From positions 95,766,472-95,830,471 of the forward strand of contig OZ020599.1 in NCBI GenBank assembly GCA_963971535.1: a stretch of 64,000 nucleotides of DNA, read 5' to 3'. The position numbers and the translations under genes are program-made. The stretch is from Notolepis coatsorum (taxonomy: Eukaryota > Chordata > Actinopteri > Aulopiformes > Paralepididae). Below the pieces are notes generated by a model. It ran no database searches and was not told where the DNA came from. It saw nothing but the letters and a program-made list of their open reading frames with translations. Positions within the stretch are counted from its first letter, which is position 1. Every line of letters starts with the position of its first letter. Shown here piece by piece: positions 46,931-59,682 of this stretch.

Positions 46931-47039
46931 CGGGAATCACTGAAAAGAGAAGAGTCTTCAGTCACCCTCTTCTGGTGGTCTCTCCATCTAGCCTGAAGAC
47001 TGAGTTGCTGCCCCAAAGCTGTGGAATGCCCTCGCTCCC

Positions 47040-48880
47040 TCCCTGTCTGCCTTTAACCATTTCACTGCCACACTAGCAAACGGTTAACCCTTTCACGGTG
47101 ACAATACAGGAGGAACAGGCACCTCTAAAATTGGCCATTTTCGTTTTCGTTTTTTTGAGGACTCCATACTTTTTTTGCAAACCAAAACAACATACTTTAT
47201 ACTTATAGCACATGCATGAGCCTGGTCTCTTTTGAAAGATGACATTCTGAAGTTTCTGATTCCAGAAAAAAGATTCACTTTTAGTGCTAACGTAATAGAG
47301 TAACATAGGTCTGAACTTGAGTTGTAAAAATAAATTGTTACTAAAGTTTTTCTGTAGTAGTTAGTAGTCCAGAGGTATTTCCCCAGAAGGTGGTATGGCT
47401 TACAAATCCAGACGGAGCCATAGCCTGAAGCCTTATGTAGTACATATCCAAATTTCATAAAGATCCATTCAGAAATGAGTGATTAGGAGTGATTATGGTA
47501 ACCTGTGTACAAAGAAAAACTCAGTTTTCTCATAGACTTCAATTCATTCGGCTGTTTTGCTCTTCCTGTTTTCGTGTTTTTAGTTTTTTTTATGTAGATC
47601 CGCATGTGGGGTATCATTGGAAAGCCACACTCATTGGCTACAATGATCCACAATCATTTTCGAGATTGGATCTAGATTGACGGAACTCCTGCAGCCTGAG
47701 TCGGGAGTGGTATTTTGTGCTATCGACAGGTAACAAATAAGCCTTCAATTCGATATATATATTGTATTACAAAATATGCACACCCGAGTCACTAGGGGTC
47801 AAATGTTAATGTCAAATCAACACAAAGAAAGTATATTTAGATTCAAAGACTATTTTAATAGCTTTCTTTGAATACAGTTTCTCTCCTGTGAAATACAAAT
47901 GTTCAACAAAACCATCAACATTGACTCAGTTAGACCTCTTTCTTATATCCGCGGCGCTAAGATTGAAGATTTTTCACTTCATAGATTAATCTAGATTAAT
48001 TTATTTTAATGCTTTAATAAATTTAAATTAATCTCCAGAGTTAAAGAATTAATTGACAGCCTATTATTTTTCTATTTCTTATTATTCTTTAATTTTTTTA
48101 ATCTTTCTTGTTATATTTGTCGTAATTTTTCCATGCTTTTTTATGCATGTTTTTACTGTATTTGGTGCAACTACAGTATTTTTAAATGTGCTTTAGAAAT
48201 AAAACGTACTTACTTATTTACTTACTTCAATGTCATGGAGATGTATCGATGGAGACTGCAGTGTTTATAGGGTTTACTCGTATTCGACGACGATAGCCTG
48301 GACGGTTAGGAGCCAGATCTTGTGTCATGGTTAGGTCTACATCCTGATCTAGTTCTTATACCGAGTGGCTGTACAATAGTGGCTGGGTAGACCTGACCTA
48401 AGGACACTATAGTGAATGTCTGTTCTGGAGACTCAAATTGACCCAAATTCTTCTTTAGCAAGAACCTTTTTAGTGGCGAGTTACATAATCATCTATAAGC
48501 TTCAATCTCAAAGATACTTTACTGTAAATCCCATAACCGGGAATTTTCTTTCAACCTAATGTTGGTTACATTCACATACATTCTTGGAAGACTGTGATCC
48601 TAAGCTATTTGGACCTTTAACCCCATTGAAAATTGGAATATAGATCTGTTTTACCCCCAGTGTTTAGACATCCAGTAGTGTTTCCAGATCCAACAGCGAA
48701 GGGACTTTCCTGGTTTGCATTTCACTGCATTCCTCTCCAATAAACATGTTTTGTACTGAATAGAAAGCATCTCCTTGTTTACTGATAGGTGTCCAAGAAG
48801 ATTTTGGTTTTGTTCCGTGGTTTGTAATAAGAAACATGTGTCTTTTTTTCTTTTAATGTATTTCTTTATTTCATTGCATG
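47040..48880. other. Mostly unassigned stretch
   Basis: No gene recognised. 47050-47100 has CTTTCACTGCCACAC motifs like the 30-bp minisatellite. 48050-48230 looks like a LINE 3' tail (AATAAAACGTACTTACTTAT). The rest may be unique sequence. Confidence 0.45.
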
Positions 48881-48889
48881 TGTTATAAT

Positions 48890-49080
48890 TGTAAAGAGAG
48901 GGATGCAGATAATAATAACAATATAATAAACGTTATTTGTATAGCACCTTTCATACAAGAATTGCAGCTCAAAATGCTTCGCAGCAGTACAAAAAGACAG
49001 GCACAAAATGAGCAAAATAGACAAAAATAGACTAACTCACGGTTAGACGAACACCAAATCACAGTTCTTCGCATTAGGAT
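48890..49080. repeat. Common fish dispersed repeat fragment
   Basis: CGTTATTTGTATAGCACCTT ... CAGCTCAAAATGCTTCGCAG is the start of a widespread teleost interspersed repeat (a LINE or SINE 3' region read in reverse). Confidence 0.5.
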
Positions 49081-49424
49081 CTAACAGCCTAACAGGCCTC
49101 TTTGTTTACGGCCCATAATATAGATAATTTCAAAATAGACAATAATAAAAGAGCAGCAAAATTGTGCAATAGTGCAGTGCAATAAAACAGTTAGTAAAAT
49201 AGAATAGACAAGAGTAAAATAATGCAATAGTGCAGTTCTGAATTACTGTTTAAACAAATACAACTATTTAGAAAAATATTACTAAAATATCATGAATCAT
49301 AAAAATAAACAAATGATAAACAAAAATGACGACAGGCAACAGGAAGTTAATACATTTGACAAGGAAGGAACAGCGACTATATATATTCTCTATATATTAG
49401 AGAAACTATAGTTTGTGAGGGTTT

Positions 49425-49515
49425 CCGGTTCCGATCCCTGGACCAGCAGGAAATCTGGGACGAGGGAACTGAATGAACAACAACTACCACTGAAATGCCC
49501 TTGAGCAAGGCATTG
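49425..49515 (+). mobile_element. SINE fragment
   Basis: TTCCGGTTCCGATCCC (B-box-like) and GCCCTTGAGCAAGGCATTGA match the V-SINE-like copies at 8482-8540, with a longer spacer. Confidence 0.5.
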
Positions 49516-49829
49516 AACTCAAGATCATTATACTAAGTTACTATAGCTATTATCTATATTTATTACATGCAAAAGAATATATGGTGCTCTAGCCTGGGTT
49601 CTTACTTCCCCACAGTATACATCATTCGGGGTTGGGTATTATCGGATTAGATGTAACTGGATTACAGTAATTACATTTAAAAAAAATTATTACATAATCA
49701 GTTACAGTTACTGAGAAAAACCATAATCACATTAGAGATTATTTTGGAAGAACAAGCAACTTGGATCAATCATACAAATAGGGGAAAAGCCACTTTGATG
49801 GAGAGATTAACCTCATTATCCACTGTCTA

Positions 49830-49972
49830 CACTGTAGCACTCAACACTTTGATGAACATTGTTGCTCAGCTGATAGAGTTGTGCCCTTCCTGATGGCTTG
49901 TCGTACAGAACATGTAAGTCGCTTTGGATAAAAGCGTCAGCTAAATGACTAAATGTAAATGTAAATGTAAGG
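49830..49972 (+). mobile_element. SINE 3' part
   Basis: CACTCAACACTTTGATGAAC ... GTAAGTCGCTTTGGATAAAA and a TAAATG repeat tail match 23573-23705. Confidence 0.75.
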
Positions 49973-50264
49973 TCAGTCACTCACAAAGTAATTTACAGGA
50001 CGTGGGGGCACTTACAGGTGAGTGGCCTAAAGAGTGCACCAAAGCCCTGTGGTCTCTTATGCATTTATAATTTGGTGGATGGGCTAAATGCATACCAAAA
50101 TTAGTTATACAACCCAACCTATTCATTCTAAATGCATTATCTATAATAAAAAGTCACCTGTTGTTGGTAAAAAAATTTTTTTTACTGAAGTATTAACATA
50201 TTTCTCCACTTCTTGGCTCACTGAAAGTACACAAAATAAGGACAGACAAAGACAGAGACACAAA

Positions 50265-51130
50265 AAGCTGTACAATTTAAACAATACCATACTGGTAATG
50301 AGCAAATAGTTGTTTATTCAATTAATGCATGGAGCTGTTCCATCTTATTTCATTTGATACTAACTACTCAGTTCATACAGATTTCAAGTATCCAAATATC
50401 AATGATGAATATTGCTTACATGAATATTGCTATGAATAAGGTTTACACAGTTAATAGATCACCTGTTTTATATTCATGCTCAGAGAGGAGTAATAGTTAG
50501 ATCTTTGTATGTGTGATTTATATGGCAATTAAATCAATGGTGTGCTTGTTTGTTTGGGGAGTTTGACCCAAACAAAAATTAACGCCGGCCACTAGGGGGC
50601 AGCGTCTCGTTAGTAGTGCTGATCAGCTTAGATTATGGACCTAGGTGACGGTCACTCACAGAACGTGGGCTTATTTTAGCCAACGCGATGCTGACCAAAT
50701 AACGTTATCATTCATATTATTATCGACATCACCATGGCAGTGATGGCACACACAAACTACCTCAGGTTCCTCCTCCTGCTCACTGTCCCTCCTCGGCCCT
50801 TCTGCCTGGCTGGCTACCTGAGGCTGTTGTTGCTGCACAGCCTGCACTATTATTGTGGGTGACGACATTGAAGCTGCAGCTGCAGCAAACATGTCTGTGA
50901 TTTTATTATATTTTTCAGCATCCACCTCTAGATTTCAGATTTTTTTCGCCCGCAATTTCTCCACACCCCCTTTACGTTTCTTCTGTTTGTCCATTTTTTC
51001 CCCTGTTTGCCGCATCTGTTCTTCTCACACCACGAGAAACAGGCGAGAGGGGAGGGGGGGGGGGCTTATTAAGAGATGTGATTATTGGGCCGGCCCAGTG
51101 TCAGTCAGTACCAAATGGGCCGCTGGGCCG
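50265..51130 (-). mobile_element. hAT element fragment (copy 3) with transposase N-terminus
   Basis: 50265-50570 matches 35745-35990 of the complete non-autonomous copy. 50640-51130 adds sequence that the short copies lack and encodes a transposase N-terminus, so this fragment is closer to the autonomous parent. A CAGTGTCAGTCAG-like, GGGCCGGCCC-rich end lies near 51090. Confidence 0.62.
50671..51000 (-). pseudogene. hAT transposase N-terminal relic
   Basis: The minus strand reads MDKQKKRKGGVEKLRAKK near 50995-50940, then, after a short gap, DAEKYNKITDMFAAAAASM, a Gln/Pro linker and an acidic stretch (RRDSEQEEEPE). 'KRKgGaeKLR-K------da-k--kitdmF' is the N-terminal segment of a hAT family that precedes its zinc finger. 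Stops and a frame change make it non-functional, and the catalytic domain is absent. Confidence 0.6.
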
Positions 51131-51136
51131 CCTGTT

Positions 51137-51513
51137 ATTTTTCTACAACGGAGTTCGACGATTTGCGAATCTGATTGGCCAGTGTCATTTCTGGTCATGT
51201 GACGCGTACGCCCAATCGTGGGACCGCAAGTTTCTACACTGGTTAGGCTTAGGCGCTCGTTCGAAGTCGGTTAAGGTTAGAGTTTGTCTTAGAGCATGGC
51301 GATAGAACGCCTGCCCTGATTCCGACGGTTAAGCTTAGGCACTCTTTCGAAGTTGGTTAAGGTTAGAACGCCAGGTGCTTTGCAGGCTGTTCGACACGGA
51401 AATGGGCAAAGACACAGCTCGTCACGCTATTGGGCGCACATATCACATGACCAGAAACGTCAGTGGCCAATCAGATTCGCAAATCGCCGAACTCCGTTGT
51501 AGAAAATATAGGG
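51137..51513. mobile_element. Inverted-repeat element sharing its core with the MULE-like MITE
   Basis: Terminal inverted repeats of about 90 bp: TTTCTACAACGGAGTTCGAC with TCCGTTGTAGAAAA, and CAATCAGATTCGCAAATCG. The core contains two GTTAAGGTTAGA modules (51255-51370) like those at 43183-43458. No target duplication was found. Confidence 0.7.
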
Positions 51514-52215
51514 CCAGGCTAGTGGGCCGGTCGTTGACCAAACAGCCCACGCGCAGGCTTGTCAGTCACTGCTGTTCTGCTCGCGCATGCTTTGAACAAG
51601 TAACGTTAGTTCAAAAGCAAAGCAAAGCCACCTGCATGTCCCCTGCCTGGGCAGAAGCGACCATGCATGTATAGTGCTGTAGCGATGCAGGGGGGAGTAC
51701 CTTTGCCAAACATCAGACATTACCGGACATTTTCAACTTGCGAGTGTACATTTATATTGTGATATTTCTATAAAAAAATTAAAATTAAAAAAATAGATAT
51801 TTTTTTAATAATATATATATATATTTTTTTTTAATAGTCCGGACCTCGGTGACCTCATAGCTGGCTATGGCCATGAGTGCGGCAGTGAAAGGGTTCAAAG
51901 TAACCTTCCCAACCCGGTTTATAATATTGCTTCAGAAGCACTCCCCTTTACCCTCTCCTCTCCTCTCTATGCAACACTAACCAATCCATCTACATTCATT
52001 TCACACTCACCTTTAAAGGGTAACTATCTTACTATTTCTTTCACTATTTGGGCAATTTTACCCAATTCCTGTGAGTTTATGGAACACATCTGTATGTTTT
52101 TTTGTTTTGTATTTTTAATCAAGTACCGGTACTCAAAAACAGCATTTTTCTACCTAAAAATTTTCAGCCGTTTTGAGGCTGGGCTCCGTTCATACTCGGA
52201 ATGCGATATTTGAGT

Positions 52216-52350
<135 letters not shown>

Positions 52351-52512
52351 TGACGCGCATGGGCCAAGCGGTCTCTCTTAACACATTGACTGCCACGCTT
52401 CTATCCATCAATGTATGATCACTGCCACCAGTCTAAGCCTATGGAGATGTTCACCTTCTTTGCAGGGCTATACCTTTTTAAATTGTATTGCTAAATTGAC
52501 ATTACTATGGCC

Positions 52513-52896
52513 CATTATACAACGGCATGCAAATTTCTCGATTCTGATTGGCTGAAACAGTCCATTTACACGTATGTATTGCGATCAGTCCACGCTTGCT
52601 GGCCCAGGACCCGCCCACAACCGAATCACATCACATCAATCCGCCGGATCACAAGAAGGTGGACAATAATCTTTACAAATGGATATGTTGATAGCGACTA
52701 AACGACTAAATATCAAGCGATTCTGTCACAGCGAATGTCTTAGTCGTTTAAACAATGTTGGATGATGTAATTGATGGGTCTTGAATCATTCTGTAACAAA
52801 AGAAAAATCGCGGATTGATTGATTGATTCATTTTCAATTTTTTTTCCAATTTCTTTTTCCTCGCTCTAGTCTCCACCCACCGCCACACACCCCCCC

Positions 52897-52930
<34 letters not shown>

Positions 52931-53686
52931 CACACACACGCACACACACGCACACACACACACACACTCTGCCTGCAACGCGAGGGATAGTCAGACTGAG
53001 AGAGAGCTGGGTGCTGCGCTGTTCTAAGTGAGCATGGCCTATTGAGTTGATTGATTGATTGATTGCTAATTTTATTACTGTACGCTTGGTTTCCAACTGG
53101 TTAAGTTTAGGCCTTCTACAGTAGGTTTAAAAAAATAAATAAAAGAATAGGGCGAAGAAAACGTTTTTTTCCTATAGGGCAAAGAAAACTTTTTAATTTG
53201 TTTTACCTACTTTCTATAGAAGCATCTAAGAATGAAGTTCTAAGTAGGTCTGCATTCCCTTAACAATTGTGTGTATTGAGCCGTACTGTATTGTACCCAT
53301 TCTGCATCTGGTAATAAAATGTTCAATCAATCATTCCAATAATACACAGTTGGATGTGTTAGTTGGTTGGATGCACTTCAAGCTGCTTCCACATGAGGCA
53401 ACTTCTCTCAATCATTCCAATAATACACAGTTGGATGTGTTAGTTGGTTGGATGCACTTCCGATCTGCTTCCACATGGAGGCAAATTGTCTTTTTTGTAG
53501 TTGTGGGAACAACTTTTTCTGGCGGATGGTTTTTTCAATAAATCTTCGATTATTGTATAGAAATAAGGTTGGATGAATGTGGCAGTTGTATAAAAGCTTT
53601 ACACCACTTGCAGTCGTGATTCTGACGACCACCCCTAGGCATGGTTTATTGTTCACAAACCACTCCTGCGCGTGATGTAATGCTTA
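52513..53686 (-). mobile_element. Unclassified dispersed repeat, copy 2
   Basis: Inverted counterpart of 40590-41725, with a CA-type microsatellite (52894-52970) where copy 1 has GT. It has only one arm of the copy 1 hairpin (53632-53657). A LINE tail (GTATTGAGCCGTACTGTATT ... TCAATCAATCA) is inserted at 53254-53337, next to the tandem duplication. Confidence 0.7.
53254..53337 (+). mobile_element. LINE 3' tail with TCAA repeats
   Basis: Matches the tails at 11920-12019 and 62880-62960 (GTACCCATTCTGCA, AATAAAATG, TCAATCAATC). Very short 5'-truncated insertion. Confidence 0.75.
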
Positions 53687-53936
53687 ATTCAACATCGATT
53701 ATCTATCGTTCAGGATGTAGGAACATTATACTTTTTCATTCATAGATTCTTCCAAAAATACCGTCTAGAATATAAGTATGTTTTTATCGTTTTCTGCAGT
53801 AATTCCTAGAACGTGAGTTATAGGCATAAACGCATATATAGATTATCAACTGCCGTTTGTTGCCGATACACGCTATATTAAAATGTTCAACTGTACATGA
53901 TCCTAAACGTTATGACTTATTATGCGTGGATGAACG

Positions 53937-53970
<34 letters not shown>

Positions 53971-54059
53971 GTTTTTCTTTATTTTCCCTTTTCAACATGA
54001 AACAAGACAATACAATACAATAACAATACTAATAAACAAGACATCACAGGACAATAACA

Positions 54060-54205
<146 letters not shown>

Positions 54206-54858
54206 GACATCACCATCAGTTAAATCAGAATAATGAAAAAAAAAAATAGTAATGTATAAATTAAATATATAAATTAATAAGAATATATATATATACATAC
54301 ATATACATACACACACACATATATATACATATATACATGCATATACCCACATGTATGTACCATAAGGCGAGATTACTTGAGCACCCGTCATCTCCAGTAT
54401 CGACAACCAAGGTCCCTACCCCGTGAGGACCCCAAATCCGGCGCCCCAGCGAGCCAGAGCATCATGCCTCTTTAACACTCCGACTCACCAAGACCTCGAA
54501 TCAGGGGCCCCCACCAGTCCGAGACCGCGTCTTGTTTGCTTTTCTCATATTTTTATATTCAGAGTTAATGATATTGTTTACACTGTTCATTTTTTCTCAT
54601 ACGTATTTTTAAATAAACAATAATAAATAATAACAACAATGACAACAACAACATCATTGTTATACAACAGACAGGCCTCTTACGCGTCTGTTGTACAACT
54701 TCTTCCACTAGGGAAACCCACCTCCAAAAAATACACAACCGGGGATAGACATCCCAAGACCCCCGGCCCCCACCCCTCCCCCAACCAAACAGCAAAACCA
54801 CCAATCGACACGGCCAGCGACAGCATGCGGATATATTCACATACCGCCACTAGCCGTA

Positions 54859-57800
54859 TCAATCAACAGCCCCTCTGCTCAATCGAGAAAACAGCGGAGA
54901 CCAAAGGTCCCGGAACATCCACCCCCGGCCGCGCTCCTCCAAGGTCAATCTCTCCAATGGAAGAAGCTGGGATATCTGATCTTGAAACATCTCAAAAGTG
55001 GGCGAAGAGTCATTTTTCCAAAACAGGAGAATACATTTCTTGGCAAAGTATGTTATAACAATCAGCAGTCTATATTTTTTTGGATCCATCTGGATCTCTG
55101 GTAATTCATTAAGTAAATAGGCACATGGGGACAAGTCAAATTCCGTTTCTAATACAGATTTTGTAAATAAATGAATACAATTCCAGAATCGTTTTAGTTT
55201 ATCACAGTGCCAAAACATGTGTAGAAATGTTCCTTCGTTAGTTTTACATCTAGGACAGTTTATTGAATTATCTCTAGACATTTTATGCATTTTTATTGGA
55301 GTTAAATACAATTTATGGATACATTTAAAATTTGCTTCTTTGATTTTGTTACTTGTAAATGGAAAGTGTATTCTATCACAAATATTTAGCCATGTATTTT
55401 CTGCAAATTTCATGGTTAGGTCTGTCTCCCAGATCCTCAACAAAGGCAAAAAAGATGAGTGACATTCTTTGGAGAAGATGTCATAAAATTCACTAATTTT
55501 ACCTTTAATTGTGGTCGATGACATTAGTATTTCTTCTATTTCATGTAATTCTAGTCTTAGTTTATTTTCTCTTCTCAGTATGTGTATAATGTTTCTCATT
55601 TGTAAATATTTAAAGAAATCAGTATTTGGGATGGCATATTCTGTTCTTAAATCCATAAATGATTTTAACTGCATATTTGTATGAAACAGGTCTTTGAATT
55701 GACTTATCCCCAACTGAGCCCATTTAAGTATATTAATTGATCTTAGATGTTTATCTAGATCAGGATTGTGATAGATAGGAGAGTATATGGAGGTACAATT
55801 GGTGATACCCAGTTTTTTTGAGCAGTCCTTCCAAGCACATAGTGTGTTAAAGACAGTGAAGCAATTACCTATGTTTCTTATCTTTTTAAATTGTTTTATA
55901 AATATGAGAGAGTCCAATGGTAACGGGTCAACAAATTTAGCTTCTAACTGAAACCACTGTGAGTCCCGTCTTCCCAACGACCATGACAGTACATTTCTTA
56001 ATTGGGCTGACCAAAAATAATGTTGGAGGTTGGGGAGACCGAGACCTCCCATGGATTCTGGTTTCATAAGTGTCAATAACTTTATCCTAGGCATTTTGTT
56101 GCACCAAATACATTTTGAGATGGGTCTATTCATAGATTTGAAAAATTCTGTAGATAAGTAACATGGTAACATTTGAAAAAGGAAATTTAGTCTTGGAAGG
56201 ACGTTCATTCTTATTACATTTATTCTTCCCAGCAGAGATAATGGGAGCGTGGACCATTTACACAAATCAGTTTTTATCTTTTCTATAAGAGGACAATAGT
56301 TTTCCCTGTACAAGTTCTCTAGTTGCGGTGTAATGTTTATTCCCAAATATTTAAACCCTTCTGGAGACCAATTAAAAGGATATGTTTTATACATCGTTTC
56401 AGTTGGGGTCATATGCAGGAGACAAGCATTTGATTTATTAAAGTTTAACTTATATCCAGAGTATTTTCCAAATTGTTCTATTTCGTTATATAAGTGTGAT
56501 AAGGACTGTTCTGGGTCTTTTATGTATAAAATAATGTCATCTGCGTATAAGGATATTTTATGTTCCTCCTTATTCATTTTCAGTCCTTTAATGTGAATAT
56601 TGTCTCGTACACATGACGCCAGCAATTCAATCACCATCGCGAAGAGTGAACTCGACAGTGGGCATCCTTGTCTTGTCCCTCTCGTTAGTGTAAAAAAAAT
56701 CAGAGGAAGCTCCATTGGTAATGACAGCTGCTTTAGGATTTTTATAGATTGCTTTAATCCAAGCGATAAAGTTTGGTCCCATATTAAGCTTGTCAAGTAT
56801 AGAAAAAAGAAAGTTCCATTCAACCCTATCGAAGGCCTTCTCTGCGTCCAGTGATAGGAGCAGAGAAGGGCTCCGACTGGTGTCCAAATGGTTTATTACA
56901 TTTAAAAGTCCCCTTATATTGTCAGCAGAATATCTCCCTTTTATGAAACCTGATTGGTCTGGATTAATCAATTTAGGCAAAATATCTTCTAGTCTTTTTG
57001 CTAATAATTTGGTTATAATCTTGTAATCGTGATCTAAAAGACTAATAGGTCTATATGATGAACAATTTAAAGGATCTTTGCCACTTTTGTGCAATACTGT
57101 GATATGTGCTAAGTTCATTGATTGAGGGAGTATTCTATTGTGACAGAAATTATACATCATTGCCATAAAAATGGGATGAAGTTCAGTCCAAAATTCTTTA
57201 TAAAATTCAGCAGAAAAACCATCTGGTCCTGGGCTTTTATTTATGGGCATTAACTTAATTGTGGCCAGAACCTCTTCTTTTGTAAATGATGAGTTAAGGT
57301 ATTGCTGGTCTAATTCAGACAATTTTGACAATTTCTTATTTTGTAAGTACTGGTCCAGTTGTTCTTGTGAATGAGAACTTTGAGATTTGTAAAGTGTATT
57401 GTAGAATTCAAAGAAAGCTTGATTAATCTCTTTAGGTTGATATGTTATATTATCATTGAGATTAATTGCTTTAATAGTTCTTTCAGTTTGTTCTTCCTTT
57501 AATTGATGGGCCAGTAATTTACTTGGTTTATTGCCAAATTCGTAATGCTTTTGTCTAACGTAATTCATTTTTGTTGTAATTTCGTTTGAAATATTAAGGT
57601 TTAGTTTGGCCCTGGCCACAATTAGTTGTCTCCAATTGTCCTCTGTAGACGCTGTCTTATGAAGTGCTTCACATCTTATTACTTCTCTCTCAAGTTCTTG
57701 TGCTTGTGCTCTTTTTACTCGCTTTTTAAATGAACCATATGAAATTATTAGTCCTCTTAAAGTGGCTTTTGCAGCCTCCCAGATAATGTTAGGGTCAATG

Positions 57801-58330
57801 GGGGGGTCATTATTTTCCTTTATGTAGTTTGTAATCCATGTTCGCGTTTTTACTTTAAATTCTTCATCTTGGAGTAATGAATTATCAAATTTCCATTGTT
57901 TGGTGAACGAGTTGTTCCTATTAAACTGAATAGTCATGCATATTCTGGCATGATCTGATAAAATGATTGGGCTAATTTCACATTCCTTTATCATGTATAT
58001 ATATTTTGAGTAAATAAAGGCATAGTCTATTCTACTATATGAGTTATGTACATTTGAGAAGAAGCTGTAGTCTTTAATGCCTGGATGTAATTCACGCCAG
58101 ACATCAATTAGGCCACTTTCTGCACATAACCCTTGAAGAACTTTTGAGGATTTGGAGCTATGGTTAGTTTGACTAGACTTATCCAATGCTGTCATTGTCA
58201 GATTAAAATCTCCCGCCATCACTCCAAAACCTTTACAGTTTTCATTGAACAGCCACACCATGTCAGGGGGGTTGTTTATAATTCCGTGATCGTCAGTAAA
58301 TGCTTTATGGAGTATGGGTTGATTTATTGA
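54859..58330 (-). pseudogene. L1-like ORF2: endonuclease remnant, RT, C-terminal zinc-knuckle region
   Basis: Upper frame (58261-56627): VMAGDFNLTMTALD and ILSDHARICM are the last endonuclease motifs; then the RT fingers, INKSPGPDGFSAEFYKEFW, SYRPISLLDHDYKIITKLLA, DQSGFIKGRYSADNIR and SLDAEKAFDRVEW. The lower frame (56823-54859) continues with GTRQGCPLSSSLFAMVIELL, the catalytic ISLYADDIILYI, FKYLGINITP, and a C-terminal CPRCKTNEGTFLHMFWHC knuckle. The two frames are offset at an A8/T8 homopolymer (56692-56699). One-base slippage there explains the break; everything else is open for over 1,100 codons. The enzyme would nick the target and copy L1 RNA. Loss of the 5' endonuclease half makes this copy inactive. 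Confidence 0.9.
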
Positions 58331-58835
58331 TCAGATGGTATGTAAATAAAGAAATGTATAATCACCTTGAAAATAACGTTACTGTCCTCTTACCGTTCGC
58401 CGATGAGACTGGAGAAAAAAGATCCCACTTATTTGACGTCGATCGACTAGATCCATTTCCGGTTTGTATGGCGCAATAAACGCCCAAATCATATCGATTA
58501 TTGAGTTATGGCAGCGATCCATATACACGGATGTGTGTCTAGAGTCCCCCAACAATATGTGACTGCCGGACGGATTTCCCAGATGCACCGAGATCACCAG
58601 ATCCATTTCCAGTTGTAACTCGCCCGATCATCCACCAGGCGGCGGTATTGAAGCGTTGCACTGTTGTGCAGAGTCCCACTGTCTCAGCAGAGGCTGGGTG
58701 GCGGAATTATGAATACCATGGCGAAAAAATGAAATATGATCTCAATAACGTCGTACGCCGTGGCTTGGCAGAATTCGCATGACCAGCAAACCCATCGTAC
58801 AATATGATTGGCGGTCAATGTGTTAATGAGTAATA
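58331..58835. other. Unassigned stretch upstream of the L1 truncation point
   Basis: AGATCCATTTCC-containing segments occur at about 58449 and 58599 as a partial direct repeat. No gene recognised. Confidence 0.4.
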
Positions 58836-58845
58836 CAGGTGGCTG

Positions 58846-58978
58846 GCAGTTGGCTACAAGAATAGATGCATAGCTGGCAGTTGGCTACAAGCATAGATGC
58901 ATAGCTGGCAGTTGGCAGTTGGCTACAAGCATAGATGCATAGCTGGCAGTTGGCAGTTGGCTACAAGCATAGATGGGG
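58846..58978. repeat. About 31-38-bp tandem repeat, four copies
   Basis: GCTGGCAGTTGGCTACAAGC and ATAGATGCATA, with a CAGTTGG duplication in two units. Confidence 0.88.
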
Positions 58979-59179
58979 CGGGCGTTATTATGCAGATGAG
59001 AAACCTCTGACGTCACAGATACGCAAAATTTCAGATGACTCACTTGAGTGAGGGACAATATTGTGAGATGAGAATTGGAAGAATGGGCCAAATTGAGAAT
59101 TAGAGACATAGATCCTATTAATATAAGTCCACATAGCTAGAAAATAATGCTAAACACTGGAAAAGGCCATTTATAAGAT

Positions 59180-59455
59180 GTTCCCCTTTAACATTGACTT
59201 AGACACTTTAAACACTTTTTAACACGACACCATATTTTATCTATTTATTACCTCATTTTTGCATTTTGTACCTCATTGTTTGCATTCTTTTTGTACTTTA
59301 GGTTGTATTTTAGTTTGTATATTGTATATTGTATATGTTGTATAGTGTTTTGTACTGTATAGTGTTTGGACTTTATTCTTTTTACTTCTTTTTTTACTGT
59401 ATGAAGCACATTCTCATTCATACTTTATACGTGACAAATAAAACTCTCCTATTCT
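59180..59455 (+). mobile_element. L2-like LINE 3' tail
   Basis: GTTTGTATATTGTATATTGT, TTTACTGTATGAAGCACATT and GACAAATAAAACTC match the L2 3' UTRs at 11745-11830 and 23790-23880. Confidence 0.7.
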
Positions 59456-59590
59456 CTCCTCTCCTGTCCTCTCCTCCTCTCCTGTTCTCTCCTCTCCTCC
59501 TCTCCTGTTCTCTCCTCTCCTGTCATCTCCTCTCCTCCTCTCCTGTCATCTCCTCTCCTCCTCTCCTCTCCTCTCCTCCTCTCCTCTCTA
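59456..59590. repeat. (CTCCT)n polypyrimidine repeat, possible splice-acceptor tract
   Basis: About 130 bp of CTCTCCTCTCCTGT-type repeats end in CTCTCTAG directly before the opsin ATG. It could serve as the polypyrimidine tract of a 3' splice site if the opsin has an upstream untranslated exon. Confidence 0.75.
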
Positions 59591-59591
59591 G

Positions 59592-59682
59592 ATGGGAAAT
59601 GCGTCAGACACATCATCCGTGTTTGTGTCCACCATCACCAAGGAGTACGATCTCCTCATGGGTTCACTCTACAGCATATTCG
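59592..59682 (+). CDS. opn7: Neuropsin-group opsin (opn7-like), first coding exon
   Basis: The exon encodes MGNASDTSSVFVSTITKEYD then LLMGSLYSIFG, ending in phase 1 at a consensus donor (CG|GTAAGT). The short extracellular N-terminus has one N-glycosylation site (NAS) and leads into transmembrane helix 1. The next exon at 61860 continues the frame (G|GC). The sequence resembles fish non-visual opsins of the Opn5/neuropsin group; the opn7 label is from recall of the family and could be opn8 or another member. The start is the first in-frame ATG after a polypyrimidine-AG, so either the transcript starts nearby or an untranslated exon is spliced to 59592. Opsins are retinal-binding G-protein-coupled light sensors of the plasma membrane. 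Most of the protein, including the retinal-binding lysine in helix 7, lies outside the window. Confidence 0.82.

Noticed and set aside
54639-55058. + strand 139-codon frame
   Set aside because: It is the antisense shadow of the L1 3' end and 3' UTR.
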